A stretch of DNA of 35,171 nt from QHXQ01 sp036389375 (GCA_036389375.1 DASVQA010000160.1:1-35171), one strand, 5' to 3'; positions 8,700 through 16,395 are shown, counted from the stretch's first letter. Notes: generated by a model not told the origin, from the letters alone. Program-made: numbers and translations.

Positions 8700-8811
8700 C
8701 GACCGACAAGTTAAGATGGCGTCGCTTGGGCGCGCTCCTGATCACACGTCGCTTGCTGTTTATGTTCGCGTGCAAAGTGCTCGTTGAATCTTTCCTCTTG
8801 GCTGGCACACT

Positions 8812-9402
8812 ATGACAGTTAAATCCGACCGCTGGATTCGCCGCATGGCGGAAGAGGCGCAACTCATCCAACCTTTCAACCCGACGCTCGTGCGCGAGAC
8901 AGAAGGCCGCCGCATCATCTCGGCCGGCGCATCCTCCTACGGCTACGACATGCGCCTCGCCGACGATGGCTTCCGCGTCTTCTCGCCCATCCACGGCCGC
9001 GAGATCGATCCCAAGAAGTTCGACGACAGTTCGCTCATCGAACCGCCCCTGCGCACCGCCGAAGACGGCTCGCGCTATTACCTGCTGCCCCCCCACTCCT
9101 ACGGCCTCGGCGTTACGGTCGAGACCTTCCGCATGCCGCGCAACGTAACCGCCATCGCACTCGGCAAATCCACCTACGCCCGCGCCGGTTTGCTCGTCAA
9201 CACCACCCCGCTCGAAGCCGGCTGGACAGGTCGCCTCGTTGTCGAACTCGCCAACCTCGCCGACCTCCCCCTGCGCGTCTACGTCAACGAAGGCATCGGC
9301 CAAGTCATCTTCCTCGAATCCGACGAAGACTGCACCGTCTCCTACGAAGATCGCGGCGGCAAATATCAAGGCCAGACAGGACTAACTTATTCGCGGTTAT
9401 AA
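8812..9402 (+). CDS. dcd: dCTP deaminase
   Basis: The 196-aa protein matches Dcd in length (about 190) and motifs: SSYGYDMRLADDGFRVF near the N-terminus, GKSTYARAGLLVN, and the catalytic loop TTPLEAGWTGRLVVEL with E135. It turns dCTP into dUTP (or dUMP in the bifunctional form), feeding thymidylate synthesis; it works as a trimer in the cytoplasm. The gene is complete. A Tn7-like element starts only 8-13 bases after its stop codon, so its 3' end may serve as the attachment site. Confidence 0.95.
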   Translation: MTVKSDRWIRRMAEEAQLIQPFNPTLVRETEGRRIISAGASSYGYDMRLADDGFRVFSPIHGREIDPKKFDDSSLIEPPLRTAEDGSRYYLLPPHSYGLGVTVETFRMPRNVTAIALGKSTYARAGLLVNTTPLEAGWTGRLVVELANLADLPLRVYVNEGIGQVIFLESDEDCTVSYEDRGGKYQGQTGLTYSRL

Positions 9403-9410
9403 TCTTTTGT

Positions 9411-9415
9411 CTTGC
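9411..9415. repeat. Target-site duplication CTTGC, left copy
   Basis: CTTGC directly precedes the TGTGACT terminus and is repeated exactly at 12381-12385 after the other terminus. Five bases is the duplication length of the Tn7 family. Confidence 0.92.
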
Positions 9416-9489
9416 TGTGACTGGAAGCATGAGTTTGCAGTTACTGCAAACTCATGCTTCCAATGGCCTGCTGCAAACTTATGCTTCCA
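9416..9489. repeat. Left transposon end with three 19-bp sites
   Basis: Site L1 (9422-9440) reads TGGAAGCATGAGTTTGCAG. L2 (9444-9462) is its perfect reverse complement, separated by TTA. L3 (9471-9489) has the orientation of L2 with one change. These are probable TnsB-binding sites. L1 and L2 together form a 19-bp hairpin with a 3-nt loop. Confidence 0.8.
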
Positions 9490-9536
9490 CTTAAGCGATG
9501 AAAGTACGCTGACCTTTGCGCGCTAGGTGAGTGAGG

Positions 9537-11288
9537 TTATTGGCTGGTCAGTCCCATCTCTAACTTTATTTCGCGCAGGGCTTGTTTAAAGAGGCTGCCA
9601 CGTCCGAGGTTAGGGAGGTGGTGCTTCGCGTACTCTTTAACTCTTGCCTCCGACACATACAATCCCGCAGTTACAATTTGTTCTGCTGCTTCTCTGATTA
9701 CACGACGAAGCCGCTCTGCTTTGTTTTTGCGCAAGACACTTTGGTAATTCAGGTGGCGAACAGTAACTGCCTTTGAAAGCTCCGGAAATTTTCGCCGCAC
9801 GAACTCCCTATTGTGCCTGAATCGCTTGGCGACTTCTGAGAATGAAGGTGGTGGCTCTTCGGCAAGGGCATCTAGCAAGCGTTCACGATCAAGGTCTCTA
9901 TCAAACGGATTATTGCGATGGTTCAAATAACGTTGGGCAACAGCAAAGCACAAATCGGAGTAGTTGCTGTAGTAATAGTAACCAGTATCACGACAGCCGA
10001 GGCGTCTAAAAACTCTTTGTAATGATGGAGGCGGATCTTCTTTAAGCGCAGCTCGTAGGGCGCGCTTTACTTCCTTGGGGGGAGGATGCCTGCCATTTAT
10101 GTATTCTCTATAGCGGGAAATGATCTGCTCGCATAACTCTGGAAAGTGTCCCTTAACCGTTGGCGGGTGGCGTCCCATGCGACGCGATATCGCTTCCATT
10201 GATGGTGGTATAGATTCTTGCAACGCAGCCCTGAGCCTTACTTCAACTTCGCCCCATAGCGTTAACTCTTTCTGTAATGGAACATCTTGTCCAAGTATAA
10301 GATAACGAGTGCCAATTATTTTCTCAGTGCCTTGATCAGCTAATAAATCCAGAGGTCGGATGTTTAATCTGGCGCACAACTGAAGTAGTACGGGGAGGCG
10401 TAGCCTTGTTTCTCCTGCTAATAACCGTCGGATTGTGCCGCTCCAGACGCCAACAATATCTGAGAAGAGATTAATGCTTCGGCTCGCATCCTGAGTAACA
10501 TGTTTTGTAAGGTTGGCAATGAAAGTTTGGTTCACCGGAGGGAGAGAAAATTTTGTGGTACAAGACAAAAGCTCTCCGAGTAAATGTGATGTTTGTAATT
10601 CTTGGGCTAAATCTGAGATCGGTATGGATTTTTTAACTAAAGTTTTTGCTCCTCTATTAGCTAATGTACCTAACCATCGCAGACATTTTGAACAATAACC
10701 AGGTCGGTAGGAAGTAGCTAGAAAAGGTAATTTGTGATCACAGTGAGGGCAGGTAGTAGTTAATTGCTCATGGTGTACTGGGCAGGACGAAACGGCTTCA
10801 AAGGCCCACATTAGTTTTTCATATACAGGTTTCTTTTCTCTTAATCTTTCCTCATAGCATGCTCCGCACCACGCCATGTTGGTTCGCAGCAGTTGATGGA
10901 GGGATAAGATATTCTCCCACATTAACAGCGTTGTATACTGAATATCATGGCGTAAGGTAAGCTTCTCGAAAGCTGTAACAGTGATCTTAGCTAGTCCACT
11001 GAATCCATTAATGAGGTTGCCAAGAAACGACTGGGAAGATGAGTAATAGGCTGACCGCTTCCCAATGGGTGCGAACACTTCTTCTAAGAGGAGCTTGCGC
11101 GGAGAGACAGAATGCTCCGCAGCGATACGACCGATATAACTTGTAAAGCTTTCAACTTCTGGCGTCCCTATACCAAAAGGCTCTTGATGGAATAGTCGGC
11201 TACGGTAAGGCAAAGGTGGGCATTTAGTATCCCAGTGGGCATAAGATTGGTAAATAACTGGCTGTAAAGCCTTATTACTTGCAGACAC
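9537..11288 (-). CDS. tniQ: TniQ/TnsD-family target selector with four C-terminal repeat modules
   Basis: The N-terminal part (about 20-205) is a TniQ domain: PLPYRSRLFHQEPFGIGTPE, ESFTSYIGRIA, then a zinc-binding region with C141/C144, C169-H172, C180/C183 and C199/C202. A helix-turn-helix follows at about 270-318 (FSDIVGVWSGTIRRLLAGE). The C-terminus has four modules (about 349-398, 407-455, 468-516, 526-575), three with the core PPPS...RR(L/F)...FPEL....RY. TniQ/TnsD proteins choose the insertion site and recruit the TnsC ATPase; long versions bind a fixed DNA site. The gene starts with GTG two bases after the tniB stop and is full length, so it was kept while other genes were lost. A sequence-specific att function is inferred. 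Confidence 0.88.
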   Translation of the reverse strand: MSASNKALQPVIYQSYAHWDTKCPPLPYRSRLFHQEPFGIGTPEVESFTSYIGRIAAEHSVSPRKLLLEEVFAPIGKRSAYYSSSQSFLGNLINGFSGLAKITVTAFEKLTLRHDIQYTTLLMWENILSLHQLLRTNMAWCGACYEERLREKKPVYEKLMWAFEAVSSCPVHHEQLTTTCPHCDHKLPFLATSYRPGYCSKCLRWLGTLANRGAKTLVKKSIPISDLAQELQTSHLLGELLSCTTKFSLPPVNQTFIANLTKHVTQDASRSINLFSDIVGVWSGTIRRLLAGETRLRLPVLLQLCARLNIRPLDLLADQGTEKIIGTRYLILGQDVPLQKELTLWGEVEVRLRAALQESIPPSMEAISRRMGRHPPTVKGHFPELCEQIISRYREYINGRHPPPKEVKRALRAALKEDPPPSLQRVFRRLGCRDTGYYYYSNYSDLCFAVAQRYLNHRNNPFDRDLDRERLLDALAEEPPPSFSEVAKRFRHNREFVRRKFPELSKAVTVRHLNYQSVLRKNKAERLRRVIREAAEQIVTAGLYVSEARVKEYAKHHLPNLGRGSLFKQALREIKLEMGLTSQ

Positions 11289-11290
11289 GC

Positions 11291-11869
11291 TTATCGCACT
11301 CCAATCTTGTCTCGTACAGGATTGCGAGTACCCACGCGACGTTTACGCCGCATTGGATGGACAGCCGAGTTCTGTTCTAACTCACTTATTGTGGGATCTG
11401 CGTGGTCTTTATTTAGCGCTTCCTCACATAGCCCTAAACTCTTACGTAGCCGCCGCCGATCTTCTTCACCCTCAATCAACTCCTTCTCCCCTGCAACCAT
11501 CTCGCGCAGCATAGTTGCGCATTGATTGACAGATAGGGCACGACGCTCTAAACAACTCAGGGGCAAGTTAGGACTATTACTGTCCAAGGCTAAAGCTAGC
11601 GAGCGTGTTAACCAATCCTTAAGAACTCCAACACAGCCGAGACTTCGTTCATAAAAGTAGTCCCATCTCGACACCAGATCAGGCGGGTCGGAGAAGGGTA
11701 AGTGCTGCTGAAAGGTGTACAGCACGTTGATATACTCTCGCTGGCTGTTTTCGTCATCAATATGGTAGCGCCCAAAATGTATATCTATACTTCGGCGGCT
11801 CAGTTGCCCATTTAAATTTCGGAGTGGAACAAGTTCGTAAGTGCCACAAAGCACATGCGTGACCTGAGA
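11291..11869 (-). pseudogene. tniB: TniB/TnsC AAA+ ATPase, C-terminal half only
   Basis: From about QVTHVLCGTYELVPLRNLNG the protein follows the C-terminal part of TniB/TnsC, including the arginine-finger region GQLSRRSIDIHFGRY, then FQQHLPF and the helical GCVGVLKDWLTRSLALAL. Walker A and Walker B are absent; a full protein is usually about 300-350 residues, here about 190. A frame remains open from a stop near 11930 and a GTG exists at 11854, but the homology stops near 11869. The C-terminal tail of about 60 charged residues leads directly into tniQ. It cannot act as an ATPase, though a TniQ-contact role of the remaining part is conceivable. Confidence 0.83.
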
Positions 11870-12126
11870 TGGTGCTGGCGAAGGGTATCTCCGCGCCTGA
11901 TGAGATTCTCCTGCTTCTGAATCACGCTAATGGGAATCGCCTTACGCGCAAAGAGTTGCAGGTGCAAGCAGCAAATCAAAAGCCCCAGAATGTAGCTATT
12001 GCTATCGGGCGGTTGATTGATAAGAAAGAAATCCGCCCTCTGGATGGTGATGATGTTGCCCTTACTCCTAATGGGCAAAAGCGCATTCTTGAAGAGATTA
12101 TGCCCAAGCTCACAGCCAAGAAGTGA
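11869..12126 (+). CDS. Small winged-helix-like ORF, possible cargo remnant
   Basis: An 85-aa frame with helical N-terminus (APDEILLLLNHANGNRLT), a probable recognition helix (NVAIAIGRLIDKKEI) and a beta wing (IRPLDGDDVALTPNGQKRI), a pattern of small winged-helix proteins. Its ATG coincides with the point where tniB homology ends, and an in-frame stop lies just before, so it may be the 3' end of a cargo gene joined by the same deletion. No ribosome site is clear. I do not recognise a family. The rest of the element's right arm (12127-12226) has no gene. Confidence 0.45.
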   Translation: MVLAKGISAPDEILLLLNHANGNRLTRKELQVQAANQKPQNVAIAIGRLIDKKEIRPLDGDDVALTPNGQKRILEEIMPKLTAKK

Positions 12127-12226
12127 CTTGCCGCCATAGCTGATCCTAAAGCATCAGAATCAAAGCTCTCCTCGGAATACCCGTTTAGCGGTCGGGCCGC
12201 AGCGTCAGCCCACAGATTTATACTTT

Positions 12227-12380
12227 CGGCAATCTTATGCTTCCAATTTGCACTTACGGCAAATGGATGATTCCAACTCCGCGTTGAGACGAATTTCTGT
12301 AAGCTCAAAAACCAAGCTTTTGGTTACCTCTGTGGCAAAGTGATGCTTCCAGTCGCGGCAAACTGATGGGTAAAGTCACA
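12227..12380. repeat. Right transposon end with four related sites
   Basis: Copies of the end repeat lie at 12227-12245, 12257-12275, 12333-12351 and 12356-12374, all in the same orientation (form GGCAAAnTnATGCTTCCA). The last one has lost the TTCCA part and leads into AGTCACA. Four sites at one end and three at the other is the Tn7 layout. Confidence 0.8.
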
Positions 12381-12385
12381 CTTGC
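12381..12385. repeat. Target-site duplication CTTGC, right copy
   Basis: It matches the five bases at 9411-9415 exactly and directly follows the ACA terminus. Confidence 0.92.
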
Positions 12386-12406
12386 TGCAACTGGCAGCAT
12401 GAGTTG
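12386..12406. other. Transposon-end-like remnant outside the element
   Basis: The sequence directly after the right CTTGC contains CTGGCAGCATGAGTTG and, aligned with the element's own left end from TGTGACT, matches at about 18 of 23 positions. It looks like the left tip of an earlier related insertion at the same target. Confidence 0.5.
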
Positions 12407-12419
12407 TCTTGTGGCCACA

Positions 12420-12446
12420 CAGCCAGTCGTTGATTGGCTGTTATCT
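12420..12446 (+). terminator. Probable rho-independent terminator, originally of dcd
   Basis: CAGCCAGTC, loop GTT and GATTGGCTG form a 9-bp stem with one G-T pair, followed by TTATCT. No other plus-strand gene ends between dcd and this point except inside the transposon, so it probably served dcd before the insertion. Confidence 0.5.
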
Positions 12447-12487
12447 CTGCCCGATTACATAACTATTACAAACTGCCGGCGCGTAAA

Positions 12488-12516
12488 TTGTTACGATGCT
12501 TCGGGCGCATTACATC
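12488..12516 (+). promoter_or_regulatory. Possible promoter of the desaturase gene
   Basis: TTGTTA at 12488-12493 and TACATC at 12511-12516 are separated by 17 bases and lie about 40 bases before the start codon. The match to the sigma-70 consensus is partial. Confidence 0.28.
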
Positions 12517-12551
12517 TAAACAAGAGTTCAAACTTTAACCGAGGGTGCTTG

Positions 12552-13430
12552 ATGAGCAGCGAAGCAATGATCGATAAACGCGCGGGGCAGATTAACTGGC
12601 CGACCTTGATCTTTATGGTCGTGTTCCATCTGGGCGCAGTGGCCGCCTTATTTATGTTCAGTTGGCAGGCATTGGCGGTGACCGCCTTGTTGTGGTGGGT
12701 CTCAGGCAGTCTCGGCATCGGGATGGGTTTTCATCGCCTGCTGACGCACAGGGGCTATAAGACGCCGAAGGTGGTCGAGTATTTTCTGACGCTCTGCGGT
12801 ACGCTGACTATGGAGGGCGGCCCGATTGATTGGGTGGTGACGCATCGTATCCACCACTCGCACACGGATGCGGCGGGCGACCCGCACACGCCGCGCGATG
12901 GCCGCTTCTGGGCGCACATGGGCTGGATTTTTACCGGCACGGCGCAACAGCACGGCGAAGAAGTGATGATGCGCTACGCGCCCGATCTGATGAAGGATCG
13001 GTTCCACGTCCTGCTCAATAATTTCTACTGGGTGCCTTTGGTCATCGTCGGCGCGGCGCTGCTGGTGTTCGGCGGCTGGTCGGTGTTTATGTGGGGCATG
13101 TTCCTGCGCGTCGTGTTCGGCTTACACGCGACGTGGCTCGTCAATTCCGCGACACACCTGTGGGGCACACGCCGCTTCGTCACCACTGACGATTCGACCA
13201 ACAGTTGGTGGGTGGCGCTGCTGACCTTTGGCGAAGGCTGGCACAACAATCATCACGCGCATCCGCGCGCCGCGCGGCACGGTCTCACTTGGTATGAGAT
13301 AGACGTGAACTGGTACGGCATACGCGCGCTGCAACTGTTGGGGCTGGCGAAAGACATCAAACTTATTAGCCGCGCTACGGTGGCTGCGGCGAATCAACCG
13401 GCGGAGCAGGCGCTGCGGCGGGCGGCTTAA
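12552..13430 (+). CDS. Membrane fatty acid desaturase (acyl-CoA delta-9 type)
   Basis: The 292-aa protein carries the three histidine boxes of membrane di-iron desaturases: H61-RLLT-H66, H98-RI-HH (then SH), and H231-NN-HH. Hydrophobic segments lie at about 18-50 and 158-185. It places a cis double bond in acyl chains, adjusting membrane fluidity, using electrons from a ferredoxin or rubredoxin type donor not seen here. The start is ATG 12552 behind GAGGG; the longer frame from 12366 would begin inside the transposon end and its extra residues do not belong to the family. A terminator follows, so it is probably transcribed alone. Confidence 0.9.
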   Translation: MSSEAMIDKRAGQINWPTLIFMVVFHLGAVAALFMFSWQALAVTALLWWVSGSLGIGMGFHRLLTHRGYKTPKVVEYFLTLCGTLTMEGGPIDWVVTHRIHHSHTDAAGDPHTPRDGRFWAHMGWIFTGTAQQHGEEVMMRYAPDLMKDRFHVLLNNFYWVPLVIVGAALLVFGGWSVFMWGMFLRVVFGLHATWLVNSATHLWGTRRFVTTDDSTNSWWVALLTFGEGWHNNHHAHPRAARHGLTWYEIDVNWYGIRALQLLGLAKDIKLISRATVAAANQPAEQALRRAA

Positions 13431-13454
13431 GCAAAGCAGCGAATTAACAGGGCC

Positions 13455-13510
13455 AGCGGCGCGGGCGAGAGATAAAACTCTCTGATCCGCGCCGCTTGCC
13501 TTTTTACTTT
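13455..13510 (+). terminator. Strong rho-independent terminator after the desaturase gene
   Basis: AGCGGCGCGG (13455-13464) pairs perfectly with CCGCGCCGCT (13487-13496); the loop has an extra GAGAG/CTCTC stem. The T-rich tail TTTTTACTTTT follows from 13501. Confidence 0.85.
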
Positions 13511-13537
13511 TACCTGCTGCCTTTCTACAATGCCGGC

Positions 13538-14437
13538 ATGCGATTTAGTAGTCGGCGCAAATCGGTCGTCTTCTTTATTACGCTTAGCTCGTGTCTGGTT
13601 GCGCTGGCGATTGCGCTCAACGTCGGGTGGATTCTGCTCAACTGGCACGAGGTTGCGCTCTTAATTCTGGGCATCGCCTTCTTCAGCCTCATCATCGTCG
13701 GCCTCGTCCTGAACACGACCTTCCTGATTCGTGAGATCAGACGCAACGAGCAGCACGATGCTTTCATCAATGCCGTCACACACGAACTGAAGACACCGCT
13801 CGCCTCCATTCGGCTCTACCTTGAAACCTTAAAGACCCGCGAGGTGGCGGAGGCGCGCCGCGATGAGTTTTACGACATCATGCTCGCCGACAGCGACCGG
13901 CTCTTGCAGACGGTCGAACAGGTCTTAAGGGCCGCGCGCACGGGGCATCGCCGGCATCGGCTCAACGTCTCGGTCATCGATCTCGGCGAGGTGGTGCGTG
14001 AGTGTCTGGCGCTGACCCGCGTTCGTTATAAGCTGGCGGAGGGGGCGCTGCGTTATGCCGAATCGGTGGATGAGCAGAGCGCGCGCGTCGTGGGTGATGC
14101 GGACGAGTTGCAGGCTGCGGTCTCGAACCTGCTGGATAACGCCATTAAGTATTCGGGCGCAGAGGTGCAGGTTTCCGTCGAGTTGACGACGCTCGACGCG
14201 AAGCATGTGGCCGTGCGGATCATGGATCGCGGCATAGGTATTCCCGGCAACCAACTCAAACGCATCTTCAAACGCTTTTACCGCGTGCGCGGCGATTTCA
14301 TGGCGCGTGTGAAGGGGACGGGGCTGGGTCTCTTCATCGTGCGCTCGATTGTCGAAAAACATGGCGGCCGGGTCATCGCGGAAAGCGCGGGCCTCGGTCA
14401 GGGCAGCACTTTTACGATTCACCTGCCGAGGGCTTAA
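13538..14437 (+). CDS. Sensor histidine kinase with two membrane spans
   Basis: Two membrane segments (about 10-35 and 37-62) are joined by only a few residues, so there is almost no external sensor domain. The kinase core is complete: H-box NAVTHELKTPLASIRLYLE (H82), N-box NLLDNAIKYS, G1 DRGIGIP, F-box FKRFYRV and G2 GTGLGLFIV. It autophosphorylates H82 and passes the phosphate to the response regulator that starts six bases downstream. I chose ATG 13538; an upstream TTG at 13496 lies in the terminator stem and is unlikely. The short sensor suggests that it reads a membrane signal or another protein. Confidence 0.92.
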   Translation: MRFSSRRKSVVFFITLSSCLVALAIALNVGWILLNWHEVALLILGIAFFSLIIVGLVLNTTFLIREIRRNEQHDAFINAVTHELKTPLASIRLYLETLKTREVAEARRDEFYDIMLADSDRLLQTVEQVLRAARTGHRRHRLNVSVIDLGEVVRECLALTRVRYKLAEGALRYAESVDEQSARVVGDADELQAAVSNLLDNAIKYSGAEVQVSVELTTLDAKHVAVRIMDRGIGIPGNQLKRIFKRFYRVRGDFMARVKGTGLGLFIVRSIVEKHGGRVIAESAGLGQGSTFTIHLPRA

Positions 14438-14443
14438 TCCCGC

Positions 14444-15241
14444 ATGAGCGCAGTGCTCATCGTCGAAGACGAAAAGCATCTGGCCGACGGCTTACGCTTT
14501 AACCTCGAAGCCGAAGGCTACACGGTCGCAGCGGTCGGCGACGGCGAAGCCGCGCTCGCGCTGCTCTTGGACAAACGGCAGGGCTTCGACGCCGTCGTGC
14601 TCGACGTGATGCTGCCCGGCAAAGACGGATTTACGGTGGCCGCTGAACTGCGCCGGGCCGGGCAGTTTGTGCCCGTGTTGATGTTGACGGCGCGGGGCCG
14701 GCCCGAAGACGTGCTGCGCGGCTTCGAGTCGGGGGCAGACGATTATCTCGCCAAGCCCTTCGAGTTGGCGGTGCTCATCGCGCGGCTCAACGGCTTGCTC
14801 CGGCGGCGCGCATGGTTTCATCTCGATCAGCACGACGCGACGGGCCTGCAACGGCCCGCTGCCGGGCACTCAGCGCAGAGCGAGGTGGCGGGCAGGCGTA
14901 GAGATGTGACGGCGGCCGAGTCGGAGAACGAGCCGTTTGTCTTTAACGGCCGGACGATTGACTTTGCCGCGCTGGAACTGCGCAGCCGCGACCAGACCGT
15001 GCGGCTCACTTTAATGGAGGCGGCCGTCCTGCGTTATTTAATCAGACATGAGGGGCGCGTCGTCTCGCGCAAGTCGCTGCTCGAAGACGTTTGGGATTTG
15101 CGTGAAGATACGGACACGCGCGCGATAGACAACTTCATCGTGCGCCTCAGAAAATATATCGAAGATGAGCCGGCGAAACCCAGACACCTGCTGACGGTCA
15201 GAGGGATCGGCTATCGCTTCATCGCCGACGCGGCTGTTTAA
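14444..15241 (+). CDS. OmpR/PhoB-family response regulator
   Basis: The receiver domain (1-120) has E8/D9, the phosphorylation site D54 (VVLDVMLPGKDG), T82 and K104. The C-terminal winged helix (about 155-262) shows LTLMEAAVLRYLIRHEGRVV, SRKSLLEDVWDL and the recognition helix RAIDNFIVRLRKYIE. The linker of about 35 residues, rich in polar residues, is longer than usual. It is the partner of the adjacent kinase. Targets are not evident; the next gene, an exported protein 17 bases on, may be in the same operon. Confidence 0.94.
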   Translation: MSAVLIVEDEKHLADGLRFNLEAEGYTVAAVGDGEAALALLLDKRQGFDAVVLDVMLPGKDGFTVAAELRRAGQFVPVLMLTARGRPEDVLRGFESGADDYLAKPFELAVLIARLNGLLRRRAWFHLDQHDATGLQRPAAGHSAQSEVAGRRRDVTAAESENEPFVFNGRTIDFAALELRSRDQTVRLTLMEAAVLRYLIRHEGRVVSRKSLLEDVWDLREDTDTRAIDNFIVRLRKYIEDEPAKPRHLLTVRGIGYRFIADAAV

Positions 15242-15258
15242 TTAACTCGCTTCACGAC

Positions 15259-15921
15259 ATGAAAATCAGAAAGTTGAGCATGAGCTTGGTTAGACTTATC
15301 GTTTCGGCCGTTTATCTGTTTGTCTTTGCCTGCGGCGCGCCGGGGGGGAGCGAGCGGGCGGCGCGGGGGCAGGATAGGAAAGAGCCATCGCTCAAGCAGC
15401 CGGAGAAATCGGTTGTGCCGCCCATCATGCTGCGCAAGCGATACGACCGCGCGCTTAATGTCACCTATGTAAATGTGGACATCCCGCTCACGAACCCGGC
15501 GCGCAAAAACGGGGCGGGCAACGGCGCGACGGCGCGTGATGTGACGCTGATTTTTCAACTGGTGTACAAGGGCGCGGCCACTTCCGATCTGTCTATGGTC
15601 TATCTGTTCGTGCAATCGCTCGCGGGGCGCGCGGCGGAAGACGTGCTGAGCAGCGTGCAGCAGATCGAGTTCAACGCAGAGGGTTATCAATACAGCTATG
15701 CGCGCGTCAATTATCAAACCGAACTGGTGGAAGCAACCGGCGGCACGCAGGGGACGCTGCCGCTCAAGCGTGAGATCGCAGTCTTCAAGTTGTCGCCTGA
15801 TGATCTGCCGCAGATGACGAACGCCAACAGTCTAAAGCTCAAACTCGGCGCGGAGCAGTTTATCGTCAAATCAACCCAACTCACGGAACTACGCCGCACA
15901 CTCGTCGTCGGTGCTAAATAA
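15259..15921 (+). CDS. Exported protein of unknown function
   Basis: A hydrophobic N-terminal segment (LVRLIVSAVYLFVFACG) could be a signal peptide, perhaps a lipoprotein signal with Cys at about 25, though the residue before the final alanine is unusual for a lipobox. The mature part has a Gly/Ser/Arg/Gln-rich linker and then beta strands (LNVTYVNVDIPL, VTLIFQLVYKG, QYSYARVNYQTELV, LKLKLGAEQFIV). It looks like a small all-beta periplasmic protein. I do not recognise the family. Its position behind the two-component system suggests shared expression. Confidence 0.6.
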   Translation: MKIRKLSMSLVRLIVSAVYLFVFACGAPGGSERAARGQDRKEPSLKQPEKSVVPPIMLRKRYDRALNVTYVNVDIPLTNPARKNGAGNGATARDVTLIFQLVYKGAATSDLSMVYLFVQSLAGRAAEDVLSSVQQIEFNAEGYQYSYARVNYQTELVEATGGTQGTLPLKREIAVFKLSPDDLPQMTNANSLKLKLGAEQFIVKSTQLTELRRTLVVGAK

Positions 15922-16395
15922 ATGAGCGTCTTGCGCGCTGACAATAAGCCGGGCAGCGCTGCTGCTATTTTTGCCGCGCACTCTTCGCACCTTGCACGCG
16001 AGGCTGCGCGGCTCTGGCTCGCCGCTGCTTAAATAATTCTTGCCTGCCGATTCCGTCTTATGTTAGATTGCGCCGTCCTTCAGCAGAACGCACATTCTTT
16101 TCACGCTTTAACAAGTTAATACCTCGCACGCATGTCTACTGCCTGACCTCTGCGTCCACCCGGACAGACTGCTTTGCCGGCCACGATCCTTGTCCTAAAA
16201 CTTGCTCCTGTTACTCCTCCCGCTCTTTCAGAGGCTTAGCAGCCAAGGCTTGGCCTGCACAATCTTTGTTCGCGCCGACGATTAACCACATGCTGCACAC
16301 GCGCGGTGCTCTGATCCGTCTAATGCTAATGCGGCTGGACGGCGATCTCGGTTTAGCGGGCGGCTTCAGGCCACAACCTCAGAAGGAGCATTCCG
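15922..16395 (+). other. Gene-free stretch upstream of the cytochrome c / GMC operon
   Basis: An open frame from 16068 exists but has cysteine-rich, low-complexity content unlike a protein and is rejected. A weak promoter-like pair, TTGCCT at about 16040 and TTAGAT 17 bases later, is the only signal noticed. AAGGAG at 16383-16388 is the ribosome site of the next gene. Confidence 0.4.

Larger units (their letters stand above)
9416..12380. mobile_element. Complete 2,965-bp non-autonomous Tn7-like element behind dcd
   Basis: The left end starts TGTGACT and the right end finishes AGTCACA; the outer 25 bases of the two ends match at 19 positions when one is reversed. Both sides are flanked by CTTGC. 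The interior holds tniQ, a 5'-truncated tniB/tnsC and a small winged-helix-like ORF, and looks clearly less GC-rich than the host DNA. There is no tnsA or tnsB, so movement would need transposase from elsewhere. The structure looks like an internal deletion derivative of a larger element that kept both ends and its target selector. Confidence 0.9.

Noticed and set aside
12227..12374. CRISPR-like repeat array
   Set aside because: Spacing is irregular (30, 76 and 23 bases), copies are diverged and similar copies lie 2.8 kb away at the other end; they are transposon-end sites.
12366..12551. Longer N-terminus for the desaturase
   Set aside because: The extra 62 residues begin inside the transposon end and do not fit the family; ATG 12552 has a ribosome site.
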